The notes under the pieces were generated by a model, which saw only the letters and a program-made list of their open reading frames with translations, was not told where the DNA came from and made no database searches. Below are positions 1-9,462 of a DNA stretch of 64,000 bases, one piece after another. Origin of the DNA: an uncultured Ruminobacter sp. (lineage in GTDB: Bacteria > Pseudomonadota > Gammaproteobacteria > Enterobacterales > Succinivibrionaceae); assembly GCA_902764345.1 (NCBI GenBank), contig CACWVT010000008.1, positions 62,001-126,000 of the forward strand, read 5' to 3'. The first letter of the stretch is position 1; every line of letters begins with the position of its first letter. The translations under genes and the position numbers were made by a program.

Positions 1-367
1 TGCGACGGTTAAGTCCCATCAGTACCATTTCCGGTTCTATTGTGAGTTCATAACAGTAACAGTCATCTCCTGAAACTGTACTGCCCAGACTTGACACAAG
101 TCCAAGTGACCTGTATGACGTTATTATTCCCTGAAACCTGCGGCCACGGCTAACTGAGCCGGCAGTGTTGTACTGAAGCAGGGTAATTTCAGTCTTAACG
201 TTGAGACAGCCGTTCAGACTGTTTCGTTTGAGAGCGTCTTTGGAAAACAGTGTTACCACAGCCCTGAAGGGAACACTGATGCCTTCACTCAGTATGCATT
301 TGTACGGAGTAACATTCTTAAAATCGCATTTGCCGATAAAAGAGATGTTAATTTCTTTTTTCAACAT
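1..367 (-). CDS. vgrG: VgrG / TssI spike protein, N-terminal part (runs off the left edge)
   Basis: Reading the minus strand from the ATG at 365-367 gives an open frame to base 1 that starts MLKKEINISFIGKCDFKN and contains a stretch ending YELTIEPEMVLMGLNRR. This is the start of the gp27-like base domain of VgrG, the trimeric spike at the tip of the T6SS tube (family knowledge). A GAGAG ribosome-binding site lies about 9 bases upstream of the ATG. It is the last gene of the tssJKLM run, 82 bp after tssM. Only about 122 residues are visible, so any C-terminal effector domain cannot be judged. Confidence 0.8.
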   Translation of the reverse strand, partial: MLKKEINISFIGKCDFKNVTPYKCILSEGISVPFRAVVTLFSKDALKRNSLNGCLNVKTEITLLQYNTAGSVSRGRRFQGIITSYRSLGLVSSLGSTVSGDDCYCYELTIEPEMVLMGLNRR

Positions 368-449
368 AAGTTCATTCTCTCAAATAAATTGTCACGGTCT
401 GCCAGTCTGAGGTCATATGAGCGGTAGGGCTTGAAGAGCTCCTTTGTTA

Positions 450-3400
450 TCAGTAGGCTGACAGTGCCGGCCAGTTTTCAACTGACGGCCATTTTTCCGG
501 GGCCAGCATCTTCTGTCCGAAGTAGACCTTTAGGAACAGAATTCCCTTGTCTCCTTCTGATGATAACACGTTAACGGGTACGTAAGATGCGTTGTTCTTA
601 TCATTATTTAAATGAATCAGGTGTTCATCCAGATAAAGTTTTAACGGCGCGTATCTTCCGCTGATTGCCACTTTGGCACCGGCCTTGCTGTCATCGGAAT
701 ATCTGTAGAAGTCAAGTTCCAGACTGTCAATGTCCACGGTATCTTCATAGATGACCTTGTCCTCATCATTGACAAAGGTGCTGAAACGCTTTTTAGCGGC
801 CTTTCCGGCTCTGATGTCCACGTATCTGAAGCGCAGCATGGCATTGGAGTAGTCCTTTCCGTACAGCTTCTCTATAAGCGCGTTCTGGGTTCTGATGTTC
901 GGAATTGCAATCTTTGCAATTACCGGATTATCAGTGGAGCCGAACGTCTTTAAGATGAAGTCAACGTTGCTGACCCACTCGGATATGTCACTGCGGCCAG
1001 CCTTGAGACCGTTCAGAAGAGGTTCCTGAATTGAGCTTACACCCTCATCAGAACTTTCCTCAGCCTGTGGATTCTGTGAAGCTGCGGTTTCGTTTTTGCC
1101 GGTATCGTTACCTGCGGCCTTCTTCTGTCCGATGCCGAAGCTCAGCAGCTGCTTTCTGAGTTTCTGCATGTCTTCAGGGACAATGACCTGTCCGCTGGTG
1201 TTGCCGTTACGCAGTACAGGGAAATAGTAGAGCCTGTTCTGGAATTCGGTAAGAGACGCGGCAACGGAATAGTTTGCTTCGGATTTAAGCAGACGGATGC
1301 CGAGTCTTACGTAGGAGTCCCACCACGGCAGTGTGTTCTGGGACTTGCCCTGGGCCATAACCAGTGTAAAGTCGTTACGTACTTTCTTTTTATCCAGAGA
1401 GTTGACGTAACGGTTGGCACTGAGTACATCGTCCGGGAGCAGTGTCCAGGCGTTCAGAATGTTCGTGCAGGCCTGATTGTAGTTAAGATCCATGAGTTTT
1501 CTTCTGGAATCAATGACCTTAAGGGCATTGTTTCTGCTGCCCTGACCGTTGGCTGAAAGCACGGAATCATGAATTTGGGACAACACTTCGTATGACATGT
1601 TGTAGACATCACGGAGCTGCGCATTGATTTCATATGCCCGACTTTCTTTTGTGAAGTCGTGGAAGGTTGAGTAATCATAGAACACCGGTCTTATGCTGTC
1701 TCCGAATGCGGCCCAATAGTTAACGTAGGCATCGGAGTAAAGCATGACGCTTTTTCTTATCCTGCTGATGTGCTTGTCATTCTCGACATATTGAGAGAAG
1801 AGTTTTGAAGACTTGTTTTCGATCCTGTTCTTATCGTCCTTCTGCTGAGCTTTTGCTTTTACCCGGCTGTCAAACTGCAGGAGATAGGCAATAGGATTTA
1901 TGAATGATTCTACTGCCTTCGGTGCATACTGTTCATCCAGTTCAAAATATCCCAGAGCCCTTCTTGCTGATTCGAAGTTAACCATCCCGTTAAACAGGCC
2001 GTCTTCATCGTCTGCGGCATCATTCATGCTCATGGCAAGATCCGCAACCTTTCTTGTAAGACTGCTGTCGTCAGGATAATGCTTCAGGAGATTTTTAGAC
2101 AGCTGAACCTTTGAAACAAACTCTGCGTATTCGAGATACATCTGGGCAGCGTTAACCAGATCCTTGGCATTTTCCAGATTCTTGTGGCTTTCCATGAAGT
2201 TCTTAAGATTTCTGTTCTTTAATGCAAAGATGCTTTCCAGCTTTTTAAACTGACTTTCAAAGTATTCCGGATCCTTTACCTCAAGCGGAAGCTCGTCTTC
2301 CGTGGCGTAGACCAGTTTAAGAATATCGGCCAGAACGCGATATCCGTATTTTTCTTCCTGATTTCCGAATTTGATTTTGTCGTAGACGCGACTGTTGATT
2401 ATTGATGAAAGGCGTTTTTTAGTCTGTTCATAATCACGGGTGATGTTGTCGGCGGCAACATTCTGCAGATGCAGAACCTTGCTGGTGTCAGAGTAGTCTG
2501 AATCAAAATATCTCTTTCTTTCCGTGTTGTTCTGGATGTAGTCAGTAAATTCCTTAAAATCATCATTCACTATATTCTTATAGTCCAGATAGCTTTTTTC
2601 AAATAAAGCGGATCTCTGGAGATCAAGTGTTTTACTGGCTTCTGCTTTATCTTTGCTGTCTTTCTTTGCTACCACGGGGGTTGAGAAAGTGCTGAGAAAC
2701 TCGGCATAGTTTCTGTCAAGATAATCAGCCCTGTTGATGGTGTAGTAGATTTCACGGCGGAGCTTCATGTATTCCTCAATTGACTGATCCAGATCCCTGT
2801 TGGAGATGTCGGAGGTGAAACTGATGAACTTTTCTGCCGTGAGTTTTATTTCATTACCATTCTTGATAAGGAATTTAAAGGTCTGATAATCAGACTCAGG
2901 GTAGGCGTTTCCCTCAATGATCTGTTTTATGAGATTGCGGATTCCCTGATTGATGCTTGGGTAGTATTCCTTGTAGAGAAGTATCTGTCTGATTACGCTG
3001 GCGGAGTAGTTTTCGTTTCCTCCGGTAATGTCGCTGAGTTCTTTGGCAACCTTTGATGATACGTCAGGGTACATGTAGTCAACAATTGACTGCAGACTCT
3101 TTCTGATGGTGCGGGAATTTCTTCCGGAGAGAATTCCGGGATCACCACCGACCTGTGAAAGCTTCATGAATGCCAGCAGTGCATCAGCCCTGGCTTCAGT
3201 GTAGTAAGAGTCGTTGTTTTTCAGATTGTAGGTAAAAGAGGTTGCTGCCGGGAAAAATATCATGTCCGCGGCCATTTGGTTGTAAATGGTCTGACGTTCC
3301 TGATGGTACAGATTGTTGTAGTCATAAAAAAGGTAATTGGTCGGGGCGTAGATCATCGGCAGAGGCCTGTCCGCAAGGAGCGTCAGTTTTGAATTTGTGA

Positions 3401-4964
3401 AGAAATTAAATCTGGTTACGCCCGGAATGTTTTCCATAAGTTCATCAAAGCGATCGATACCGTTTCCGGAGTTATAGTCCACGTCAAGAAGAGGTGAGTT
3501 CAGCATGGCGTGAGACTCGAAAAGAGTGCTTATCTGCTTGTAGTACTGGGTGTCCATTTCCAGCTTTCTGCTGATAAGGCTCTGACCGAGTATCGCTCCT
3601 GCAAGATAGTTAAGGGTCAGCAGACCGAGAACCAGTCCTATGGTAACGGCTGGAACGTTGCGTCTTATCTTTTCGCTTTTTGTAAAGTCGGCTCTTCTGT
3701 CGAGGAAACCGAGGGATGAGCCAAGTACGCTGCTGACAAAATATGAACCCTTAAGATGTTCGTGGGATTCGGTCAGCGGAGATTCATCCGTCGTGGTCTG
3801 CTTCAGTTCGGCAAAGCCTGAGTCAAAACAGATGCCCTGATCCGCAGTGGAGCAGAAGTAAACCCCTTCCGTCATGACACGCGGTGTACCGGTGTTTGCG
3901 GAATTGAAAATTATCTTCAGGTAGTGCCTGAGATTGGATCTGAGTGTTTCAACCTGCTGCGGAAAGGTGAATATGTAGGAGGACAGATCTATTCTGCCAT
4001 TGTCGGTGTAGCTTGCATCAATGATTTTTTTGGAAAGGAACATGCCTGCGGCAGTTTTCTTCAAATCGGAGATGAAGCTGTCCCACTCCTCTGTGAAACG
4101 CTCTTCCTCATAGACTCCGCTGTTGCTGGTGAGACTGAAGCCCACGGTTCTGTTTCTGCCTGTTCCGGAAACGCCTGAGAAGAATTCTCTGAAGCCGCGG
4201 ATGCAGTCTGATTTGGTGATGAGCACTCTTACCGGAATTCTCATTCTGATTGTTCCGGTTAGACGCAGAAGTTCAGAGGATATCAGTGAGGCCTTTTTCT
4301 CGGTAAGGCCTTCATTGTCGGCAAGCAGAGCGTCTGCCGGAATTGTCAGAATAATGCCGGAGAGCGGTTTGATGCGGTGGGTTTTTTTGATAAGGTCGCA
4401 TATGGTATACCATTCTGCGGAGGAGCCTCCCATCCAGTTGTCAAAGAAAACGCGTCCCTTGACGCTAAGGTAAATGCGTTCACTGTTTACATGAAAATTT
4501 ACGGGTTCCTTTCCGTGGGTGTCGTTTTCATGCAGAACGGAATAGGTATTCAGCTGTCCTTCAGTGAACAGGCTGTTCTTTCCGGATAGAGGTTCGCCGA
4601 TAACCACGTACCACGGGGTACTGCCTTTTTTTGGACATCTTGTACCGATAACCTTTTTGGCCGATGCGAAGAACATTTTGATGAGTTCGGTGTTAGGGGA
4701 CAGATTCTGCTTACCCTGTTTGTTTTCGTTCTCACCGGATACCATTTTGGAAAGGTTGGACCAGATCATTAAATCGTCTTTAAGTGAACGGCGTTCCTTT
4801 TTCATCTGGTGCCTGTGTTTAAATCTCTTAACGAGTATATATACTGCAAGTACCAGAATCAAAAAAAGAATAATGAGTATCACTATTCCCAGCGGATTGC
4901 CGAAAAGTGATGTCATAAAATCCTGTGATTCCGTCTGAATGTCCGGAGTTGAGGCATTATTCAT
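450..4964 (-). CDS. tssM: TssM (IcmF-like) inner-membrane T6SS core protein
   Basis: This 1504-residue protein is the large membrane-complex subunit of the T6SS, which spans the envelope with TssL and TssJ. An N-terminal hydrophobic segment lies around residues 25-47, a cytoplasmic NTPase-like domain follows, another membrane segment lies around 440-460 (near NVPAVTIGLVLGLLTLNYLAG), and a long periplasmic region ends in the IcmF C-terminal beta domain. The length is above the usual 1100-1300 residues. The Walker A position reads GEPLSGKN, so the Ser/Thr after GK is replaced by Asn and nucleotide binding is doubtful. It starts 2 bp after tssL ends, which suggests translational coupling in a tssJKLM operon. 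Confidence 0.93.
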   Translation of the reverse strand: MNNASTPDIQTESQDFMTSLFGNPLGIVILIILFLILVLAVYILVKRFKHRHQMKKERRSLKDDLMIWSNLSKMVSGENENKQGKQNLSPNTELIKMFFASAKKVIGTRCPKKGSTPWYVVIGEPLSGKNSLFTEGQLNTYSVLHENDTHGKEPVNFHVNSERIYLSVKGRVFFDNWMGGSSAEWYTICDLIKKTHRIKPLSGIILTIPADALLADNEGLTEKKASLISSELLRLTGTIRMRIPVRVLITKSDCIRGFREFFSGVSGTGRNRTVGFSLTSNSGVYEEERFTEEWDSFISDLKKTAAGMFLSKKIIDASYTDNGRIDLSSYIFTFPQQVETLRSNLRHYLKIIFNSANTGTPRVMTEGVYFCSTADQGICFDSGFAELKQTTTDESPLTESHEHLKGSYFVSSVLGSSLGFLDRRADFTKSEKIRRNVPAVTIGLVLGLLTLNYLAGAILGQSLISRKLEMDTQYYKQISTLFESHAMLNSPLLDVDYNSGNGIDRFDELMENIPGVTRFNFFTNSKLTLLADRPLPMIYAPTNYLFYDYNNLYHQERQTIYNQMAADMIFFPAATSFTYNLKNNDSYYTEARADALLAFMKLSQVGGDPGILSGRNSRTIRKSLQSIVDYMYPDVSSKVAKELSDITGGNENYSASVIRQILLYKEYYPSINQGIRNLIKQIIEGNAYPESDYQTFKFLIKNGNEIKLTAEKFISFTSDISNRDLDQSIEEYMKLRREIYYTINRADYLDRNYAEFLSTFSTPVVAKKDSKDKAEASKTLDLQRSALFEKSYLDYKNIVNDDFKEFTDYIQNNTERKRYFDSDYSDTSKVLHLQNVAADNITRDYEQTKKRLSSIINSRVYDKIKFGNQEEKYGYRVLADILKLVYATEDELPLEVKDPEYFESQFKKLESIFALKNRNLKNFMESHKNLENAKDLVNAAQMYLEYAEFVSKVQLSKNLLKHYPDDSSLTRKVADLAMSMNDAADDEDGLFNGMVNFESARRALGYFELDEQYAPKAVESFINPIAYLLQFDSRVKAKAQQKDDKNRIENKSSKLFSQYVENDKHISRIRKSVMLYSDAYVNYWAAFGDSIRPVFYDYSTFHDFTKESRAYEINAQLRDVYNMSYEVLSQIHDSVLSANGQGSRNNALKVIDSRRKLMDLNYNQACTNILNAWTLLPDDVLSANRYVNSLDKKKVRNDFTLVMAQGKSQNTLPWWDSYVRLGIRLLKSEANYSVAASLTEFQNRLYYFPVLRNGNTSGQVIVPEDMQKLRKQLLSFGIGQKKAAGNDTGKNETAASQNPQAEESSDEGVSSIQEPLLNGLKAGRSDISEWVSNVDFILKTFGSTDNPVIAKIAIPNIRTQNALIEKLYGKDYSNAMLRFRYVDIRAGKAAKKRFSTFVNDEDKVIYEDTVDIDSLELDFYRYSDDSKAGAKVAISGRYAPLKLYLDEHLIHLNNDKNNASYVPVNVLSSEGDKGILFLKVYFGQKMLAPEKWPSVENWPALSAY

Positions 4965-4966
4965 TT

Positions 4967-5935
4967 TTATTTGGACTCCTTTTCGCGTACGGTGTCGGAT
5001 ACTGCCGGAGCAGTGCTGTTGCCGCTGAGTTTTTCTGCCGTTCTCTTGCCGACGGCTTCCCTGTCGTCCGTTCTTCCGTCATACTTAAATTCGTGTGAGG
5101 ATTCTTCCTTGTTATCACTGTCTGCCGTGATTTCTTGTTCTATGCCGGAGAGATCCTGTTTTTCGTTGACCGTACCGTATCCGATTCTGTTTTTATCAGA
5201 GCCTGCTTGGAATAATTCCTTACCGTCGTCAACAAGATAGTCACGGCTCGGGGCGGCCATTTCCAATGCCGACATTATGCTTTTTCTGAAAGGACGGGTG
5301 TTGACGTGAATGCTGAGTACATTCAGAATAAAACTGAACAGCGCAACAACGATAATGGCTGACAGTATTTTGATTTTATGGGCAAGAAACCATGGCGTAT
5401 CAGACGGCTCCGTTTCAGTTACCATGTCTGCTGACATCTCCCGGCACACCATTTCATAACCTGAAGAATATCTGTCATCCAGTTTTTCGAAACAGAGCTG
5501 CATGCGTCTGACAACTTCAGCAGGTTCTCTTTTGAATGCTCCGTCAAAGCCCAGGCCAAGCATGATGTAGTATATGTTCAGAATTTCCGGATCGCTTTCT
5601 CCGGCAATGGCTTCATCCAGACAGTCGAAGAATTTGTCATCGCCTGACAGTTCATTGTAGCTGTGAGCCACGGGGACGTAATCCTGAGAGAAGGAGAAAC
5701 CGGATTCCTTAACCGTATAATCGATGAAGAATATGAGCGGGAATTCAATCTTTCTGTATGCGGATCTGAGAGCATCGCTTTTTTCAGCGGTGTTCCTGGC
5801 ATTTTTCAGAAGATGACTTATCTCTGCGGTAAATTCCGCATATCCAAGTTTGTATCCGTTACGCTCATAAATGTAATAGTTGCAGAGCTTATGCAGTATC
5901 GGACTTACAAGCTCATAAATCCCGTTTGGTTCCAT
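4967..5935 (-). CDS. tssL: TssL (DotU/IcmH-like) T6SS membrane protein
   Basis: This 322-residue protein has a DotU-type helical cytoplasmic domain in its first 175 residues, one transmembrane helix at about 190-212 (ILSAIIVVALFSFILNVL) and a roughly 110-residue polar periplasmic tail rich in Ser, Asp, Glu and Lys. TssL anchors TssM and contacts the baseplate through TssK (family knowledge). No OmpA-like peptidoglycan-binding domain is visible in the tail, so peptidoglycan anchoring would need another protein. It lies between tssK and tssM with gaps of 14 and 2 bp, consistent with one transcript. Confidence 0.9.
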   Translation of the reverse strand: MEPNGIYELVSPILHKLCNYYIYERNGYKLGYAEFTAEISHLLKNARNTAEKSDALRSAYRKIEFPLIFFIDYTVKESGFSFSQDYVPVAHSYNELSGDDKFFDCLDEAIAGESDPEILNIYYIMLGLGFDGAFKREPAEVVRRMQLCFEKLDDRYSSGYEMVCREMSADMVTETEPSDTPWFLAHKIKILSAIIVVALFSFILNVLSIHVNTRPFRKSIMSALEMAAPSRDYLVDDGKELFQAGSDKNRIGYGTVNEKQDLSGIEQEITADSDNKEESSHEFKYDGRTDDREAVGKRTAEKLSGNSTAPAVSDTVREKESK

Positions 5936-5949
5936 TCCCTCGGTCCTTT

Positions 5950-7326
5950 TTAATTCTCTTCATTTTCCGTCAGCACAAACAGCTTTGCGGTGAATTTGTC
6001 GAGAAGAGAATGTGCGCAGTCTATGATCATTGTTTTGTCATCCAGAATGTAACGCCATATTCTGGCTGATTCATCCTTCATTACCTTAAAGTAGATCGTG
6101 TTGCTGTTTTCCAGAGGCAGATAGCGTGGCGGAAATCTTGAGTAACTCAGCTTGACTCCGCGGACGCGGCTTTCAAGCGAACCTCTGTCGATAAGCCTGA
6201 AATTATCCCCGGCTTCAATGTCATTGAGAAGCTCTCTCCAGTTGAGTTCTCCTTCAAGGGCTATGTAGAAGTCTGACGCCTTGCTGAGTTCCTCGGCATT
6301 GAACCTTGCTTCAAGGTGAGATTCACTGCCGGTGTTTTCAAAATCAATCTCGATGAATTCAGCCTTTCCTTTGATGTTTACGAGAGATCTTATGGAACGT
6401 ATTACCTCGTCATAAACGCCGAAAAGGTTGTAATGGTCATATCCGCTTAGTTCATGAGTGTCTGAAAGAGGATAAAGCGCCTTAAGTGAAGCCTGAAGAT
6501 TTGAGAGTACACAGTACAGATCGAACGGCGTGGTTTTGTCTGGAACCAGCAGATTGTTAAGGGTGTTGATGTATACGTTCAGACATTGGAGCTGCATGAT
6601 TTTCAGAACGTTGGATCCGGTAGCAAGTGAAGGTACAAAACCGGAATTTTCAATGTTCGTTAAAAGCTTTGATTTGCAGTTTTTCAGTTCAAAGAAAAGC
6701 TCCCTTACCATAGTGAAAAGGTTTGAGGTTCCGGAGATAAGAATGGTTGGAGGGGTATAGGTCGATACCTTTTCCAAAACCGGAGTGTTGCTGTTTTCGA
6801 GAGTCCATCTCAGTTTCATGATTGGCAGAACGGCACAGTCAGTGGCTTTTTTAGGATCCGTAATAATCTTAACGTTAAGGCTTCTTTTAAAAACAGTGGT
6901 TTCATTGTCACCGGTATTTTCATCGACACAGGTAGTTTCGTGAAGCAGATAACGGCGCTGTTCGCTGTTGCCGGTTTCATTAAGATTGGAATCCATTACT
7001 GAGTAGAACGGTACCGCAAGATAAATGGTTATTTCTTCGTCTGCATGCTGAATGTCCAGATCGAGTGTGTGCGGCATGACTGCGCAGTTTCCGGGCATAC
7101 AAAGGAAAACCCCGTCAGGCATGACTGCCGCCAATGAATTGATGACGATTCTTTTTGACTTCAGAGCCTCTGTGTCCACTTCAATGTCACAGATGCCTTC
7201 CTTGTAGGGGATGGCAAGGCTTGAGTGTGCATTAAGCGCGTCATTGATGACACGCTGAAACTGCTGAAAGTGATGAGGCTGCAGAAAGAGCCCTTCACTC
7301 CAGTGAAGAAACATTGGAAATTTCAC
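5950..7326 (-). CDS. tssK: TssK baseplate-membrane connector
   Basis: The 458-residue protein begins with the signature segment PMFLHWSEGLFLQPHHFQQ, typical of TssK, and has the family's usual length. TssK links the TssFGE wedge of the baseplate to TssL and TssM. It sits between tssJ and tssL in the order usual for Gammaproteobacteria. The 100 bp between tssJ and tssK hold no further gene. Confidence 0.95.
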   Translation of the reverse strand: MKFPMFLHWSEGLFLQPHHFQQFQRVINDALNAHSSLAIPYKEGICDIEVDTEALKSKRIVINSLAAVMPDGVFLCMPGNCAVMPHTLDLDIQHADEEITIYLAVPFYSVMDSNLNETGNSEQRRYLLHETTCVDENTGDNETTVFKRSLNVKIITDPKKATDCAVLPIMKLRWTLENSNTPVLEKVSTYTPPTILISGTSNLFTMVRELFFELKNCKSKLLTNIENSGFVPSLATGSNVLKIMQLQCLNVYINTLNNLLVPDKTTPFDLYCVLSNLQASLKALYPLSDTHELSGYDHYNLFGVYDEVIRSIRSLVNIKGKAEFIEIDFENTGSESHLEARFNAEELSKASDFYIALEGELNWRELLNDIEAGDNFRLIDRGSLESRVRGVKLSYSRFPPRYLPLENSNTIYFKVMKDESARIWRYILDDKTMIIDCAHSLLDKFTAKLFVLTENEEN

Positions 7327-7425
7327 GCTGGCATTCTCTTCTTTGTTTGTATTTTACATTCCAAAATTCCGGATGGCCGGAAGTGTTATAAAACGGCAGG
7401 AGACAAGCCTCGCCGTTTAGCGCTG

Positions 7426-8103
7426 TCAGTTAGGGGCTCTTTCCTCCTTCGGCGGAAGCTCCTGACATTTAAGCTCCCTGCCACCGGATTTAACGCAGTT
7501 AAGTTCCATATTATGAGGCTGTTTTGCCGTTTCCGGGGCCTCAGGAAGTTCCTCCTCGGCATCTTCCTTTGTGGTTCTTACTATTCCGGTTCCCACAATT
7601 TTGAGGTACAGATCCGGCTGTTCCTCGAAAAACCCAGTAGGTATCTGATAGGTGAATATGCGGGGATCAAGCTTCGGAGCGGCCGCACCTTCTTCTCCTT
7701 CTTTTTTCTCGGGACCGTAAGGCAGATTGACGATTACAGCCAGATACTGCGGTGAACGTCCCATGATTTTTTTGTACGCAGGATCGTCTGAACTCAGGGT
7801 TTTTACCTTCAGATCATTGTCTGAGAATCTGAAGGTTACCGGAGCGTAGTATTTGCGCACCGGACTTTCCGACTCAAAATATCTGTCAATTGAGTAGGTT
7901 CCGAGCTTAATGGTGTCCTCGTTCCCGGCCCCGAGTATGTCTACCTCAAAGCTGGGATAGTAGCCGTATACCTTGGCCAGATCCTTAGACGGATAGATGC
8001 TCACGTCAAAGCTTGCACTGGTCCCCTCAGATGAGGAACATCCGACAATCACGGTTGAGAACAGACATGCACATGTAAGAAAAATGTTCTGGTTCAGATT
8101 CAT
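7426..8103 (-). CDS. tssJ: TssJ outer-membrane lipoprotein
   Basis: The 225-residue protein has a lipoprotein signal peptide with a lipobox ending VIVGC at residues 18-22 (predicted lipidated Cys22). A beta-sandwich-type region follows, with the segment PQYLAVIVNLPYGPE typical of TssJ. TssJ anchors the TssM periplasmic tip to the outer membrane. The last ~45 residues are low-complexity, Glu/Pro-rich and more charged than in most TssJ proteins. The upstream gene ends 2 bp before the start, indicating coupled translation. Confidence 0.88.
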   Translation of the reverse strand: MNLNQNIFLTCACLFSTVIVGCSSSEGTSASFDVSIYPSKDLAKVYGYYPSFEVDILGAGNEDTIKLGTYSIDRYFESESPVRKYYAPVTFRFSDNDLKVKTLSSDDPAYKKIMGRSPQYLAVIVNLPYGPEKKEGEEGAAAPKLDPRIFTYQIPTGFFEEQPDLYLKIVGTGIVRTTKEDAEEELPEAPETAKQPHNMELNCVKSGGRELKCQELPPKEERAPN

Positions 8104-8105
8104 TT

Positions 8106-9311
8106 TCAGCCCCTGAAACGTTCAAATTTCTTGTTGCCTGCATCGTTTAAGGCTTTTTCAGCAGCCTGTTTCATGGATGCATCGTCCGGTACCTTCCCAA
8201 TAACCCCCGTAAAGCCTCCGTGACCGATTTTATGATGCGGAGGTTCCATTTCCGTAAGAAATTCAGACCAGTTGTTGATTCCGAACACTACTTCTCTGCC
8301 GATTTCAAAGTACAGCTTCATGCGTTCCTTGAATTCCCTGGTGCCGCCTTCAGTAAGGGCGCACTTAAGGAGCAGTGAATTAAGTCCGGTAGGAGGGAGC
8401 TCCGGAGGAGTTCTGACAATCTGCTCCATGTTCGGCGTAAGATTGCCGTAGCACCAGAAGGTAAGGAGTGAAAGCAGTCCCTCATGTGTTTCCGGACAGG
8501 CATTGCCAAGGTTAAGACATCTTGTGGCATTCTCATCCGTGGGAGCCGTTATTCCGGCATAGACCGCATCCATGGCATTATCAGTCTGTTCCTTAAGTTC
8601 TTCCCTGCTTTTTGAAGGAACAGCCGCCTTAATGGTTTCAACGGTTTTCTTTCTGATGGCTTCAATTTTTGCGTCGAGTTCTCTTTTCATCTGGAAAACA
8701 GGTGATTTTTCCTCGTTTACAAATGCAGGTTCCTTAAATTCTTCGACTTTTTTTATGGCATCCGCAAGCATTTCCTCGGGATCCATGCCGACGATGCTTT
8801 TGAACTTCTCATAAATATTTTTACGAAGTTCCATATGCCTTTCCCATATTCCGGGAGGCAGCATTTTAATAAGTTCCTCGTTTTTCGCCTTAATTGCGGA
8901 AATTTCCTGTTGCAGCTTTATGTAGTCGGGATTTGTTTTGTAGTCCATCTTTTCTGGTTCAGGCATTTTGGCCCATTCCGGAAGTTCAGGATTCTTGTGC
9001 GTGCCGATGTCCGATATGTCTCTCGGTTCAAAAGGAATTTCGAAAAGTTCGTTTTTGACGCTGAGCACGCAACAGTATCCCCACCATGCCAGAGCCCGCT
9101 GGTGCAGGTTGAATGCCAGAAATTCACTGGCTTTCTGATAGTTTTCAGCCACGGCAAGCTGCTTAAGGAAGTCTTCCGCCAGCGGATGTTCATCTGCGGT
9201 TTTTCTTAATTCAAAAGGTACCTTGTAGCGGCAGTTTTCAACCACCTCGGCAACGGTTCTGTACTTTAGCAGAACAAAGTGCTCATTGAGCCAGTCTAGT
9301 TTATCAGGCAT
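8106..9311 (-). CDS. T6SS-linked protein of DUF6931-like type, function unknown
   Basis: This 401-residue cytoplasmic protein has no signal peptide or membrane segment. The N-terminal ~100 residues contain an aromatic alanine-rich helix (HQRALAWWGYCCVL). The middle, about residues 130-250, is charged and probably coiled-coil. The C-terminal part has the pattern LLSLLTFWCYGNLTP followed by TPPELPPTGLNSLLLKCAL. The paired WW and FWCYGNLTP segments resemble DUF6931 proteins found in some T6SS loci; this is recognition by eye and uncertain. It lies between tssG and tssJ and is probably co-transcribed with tssJ, 2 bp downstream. A role as an accessory assembly or effector-loading factor is inference only. 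Confidence 0.6.
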   Translation of the reverse strand: MPDKLDWLNEHFVLLKYRTVAEVVENCRYKVPFELRKTADEHPLAEDFLKQLAVAENYQKASEFLAFNLHQRALAWWGYCCVLSVKNELFEIPFEPRDISDIGTHKNPELPEWAKMPEPEKMDYKTNPDYIKLQQEISAIKAKNEELIKMLPPGIWERHMELRKNIYEKFKSIVGMDPEEMLADAIKKVEEFKEPAFVNEEKSPVFQMKRELDAKIEAIRKKTVETIKAAVPSKSREELKEQTDNAMDAVYAGITAPTDENATRCLNLGNACPETHEGLLSLLTFWCYGNLTPNMEQIVRTPPELPPTGLNSLLLKCALTEGGTREFKERMKLYFEIGREVVFGINNWSEFLTEMEPPHHKIGHGGFTGVIGKVPDDASMKQAAEKALNDAGNKKFERFRG

Positions 9312-9462
9312 AAAAATCTCCGAACAGTTACTGTTATCATAATCTTATACGCAAGTTATTGTACAGACAGGGATTTACGGGTTTTACAATTTTGAGAATA
9401 CAGTCACAGTGGTTATTTTCGGCAGATTTTTCACGTGCCCGGCGGGTTTGAAAAATGCTGAT

